From NCBI GenBank assembly GCA_017474515.1, contig JAFVHN010000099.1, forward strand, positions 1 through 64,000: DNA of 64,000 nucleotides. The letters are read 5' to 3'. This document shows positions 63,920 to 64,000 of the stretch, piece by piece. The stretch comes from Prevotella sp. (GTDB lineage: Bacteria; Bacteroidota; Bacteroidia; Bacteroidales; Bacteroidaceae). The notes beneath the pieces are model-generated. The model worked only from the letters and a program-made list of their open reading frames with translations, did not search any database and had not been told where the DNA came from. Within the stretch, counting starts at the first letter, position 1; each line of letters opens with the position of its first letter. Both the position numbers and the translations under genes were made by a program.

Positions 63920-64000
63920 TCAGATGCCAAGCCTTACGGTGAAAGTGAGCTGCTTGGGCATAGGCGTTGCCACACCTCCTGAGTTGACGAACTCGGGGTC
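63920..64000 (-). CDS. SusC/RagA TonB-dependent transporter, 3' end only
   Basis: The last 26 codons and the stop of a gene that continues beyond the window. The reading frame gives DPEFVNSGGVATPMPKQLTF followed by TVRLGI, the usual ending of SusC-type barrels (a strand of the form PxPKxLTFxVxLxI). Its position directly upstream of susD on the same strand agrees. SusC pairs with SusD to import large nutrients with energy from TonB. Nothing upstream can be assessed. Confidence 0.88.
   Translation of the reverse strand, partial: DPEFVNSGGVATPMPKQLTFTVRLGI

Overview
The window comes from a member of the Bacteroidetes, most probably Prevotellaceae. The evidence is a SusC/SusD pair, Bacteroidetes-type promoters (TAnnTTTG at -7, often with TTTG about 20 bases upstream), Omp28, DUF4292, DUF4302 and DUF6029 families, type III glutamine synthetase, and secreted proteins ending in short type IX secretion (T9SS)-like tails. 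Genes are GC-rich and throw large false ORFs on the opposite strand. The first 1.6 kb is clearly more AT-rich.

Layout. 1-2.9 kb: a duplicated AT-rich block with a small lipoprotein gene, then an ECF sigma factor with a four-helix membrane partner; three copies of one long hairpin punctuate this region. 2.9-4.5 kb (minus): a TlpA-like thioredoxin-fold protein. 4.7-5.1 kb: a REP-like palindrome array. 5.2-22.6 kb (plus): the division and cell-wall (dcw) cluster mraZ-rsmH-ftsL-ftsI-murE-mraY-murD-ftsW-murG-murC-ftsQ-ftsA-ftsZ, then yqeY and a terminator. A likely MraZ operator precedes it. 22.8-24.1 kb (minus): dGTPase. 24.6-30.4 kb (plus): dut, a TPR lipoprotein, a DUF4292 lipoprotein, an EnvC-like degenerate LytM protein and two small lipoproteins. 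30.5-41.1 kb: a glucuronoxylan locus, with SGNH esterase, GPH symporter and GH43 on the minus strand and GH115, GH67 and a GH35-like enzyme on the plus strand. 41.2-43.7 kb: secreted nitroreductase, an MNT/HEPN pair and a thioredoxin. 43.8-51 kb (plus): DUF6029 barrel, three Omp28-type genes and one secreted protein. 51.3-53.5 kb: glutamine synthetase III. 53.6-54.5 kb (minus): Rpn-type nuclease. 54.5-56.6 kb (minus): M6 metalloprotease. 57.2-64 kb (minus): susC (3' end only), susD, a zinc metallopeptidase, DUF4302 and a T9SS-type secreted protein, closed by a terminator.

Between genes lie several repeat families. One is a roughly 204-bp element with an 81-bp palindromic core and direct-repeat ends, in five copies in both orientations, one of them inside the dcw cluster. 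Another comprises four helically phased arrays of CCTAGG (period 10) or TCTAGA (period 9). No tRNA, rRNA, CRISPR array or recognisable complete insertion sequence was seen. The most interesting material is the repeat families, the 5' duplicated module, the Omp28/DUF6029 operon with one paralogue that has lost its CxxC, and the SusCD-peptidase operon.
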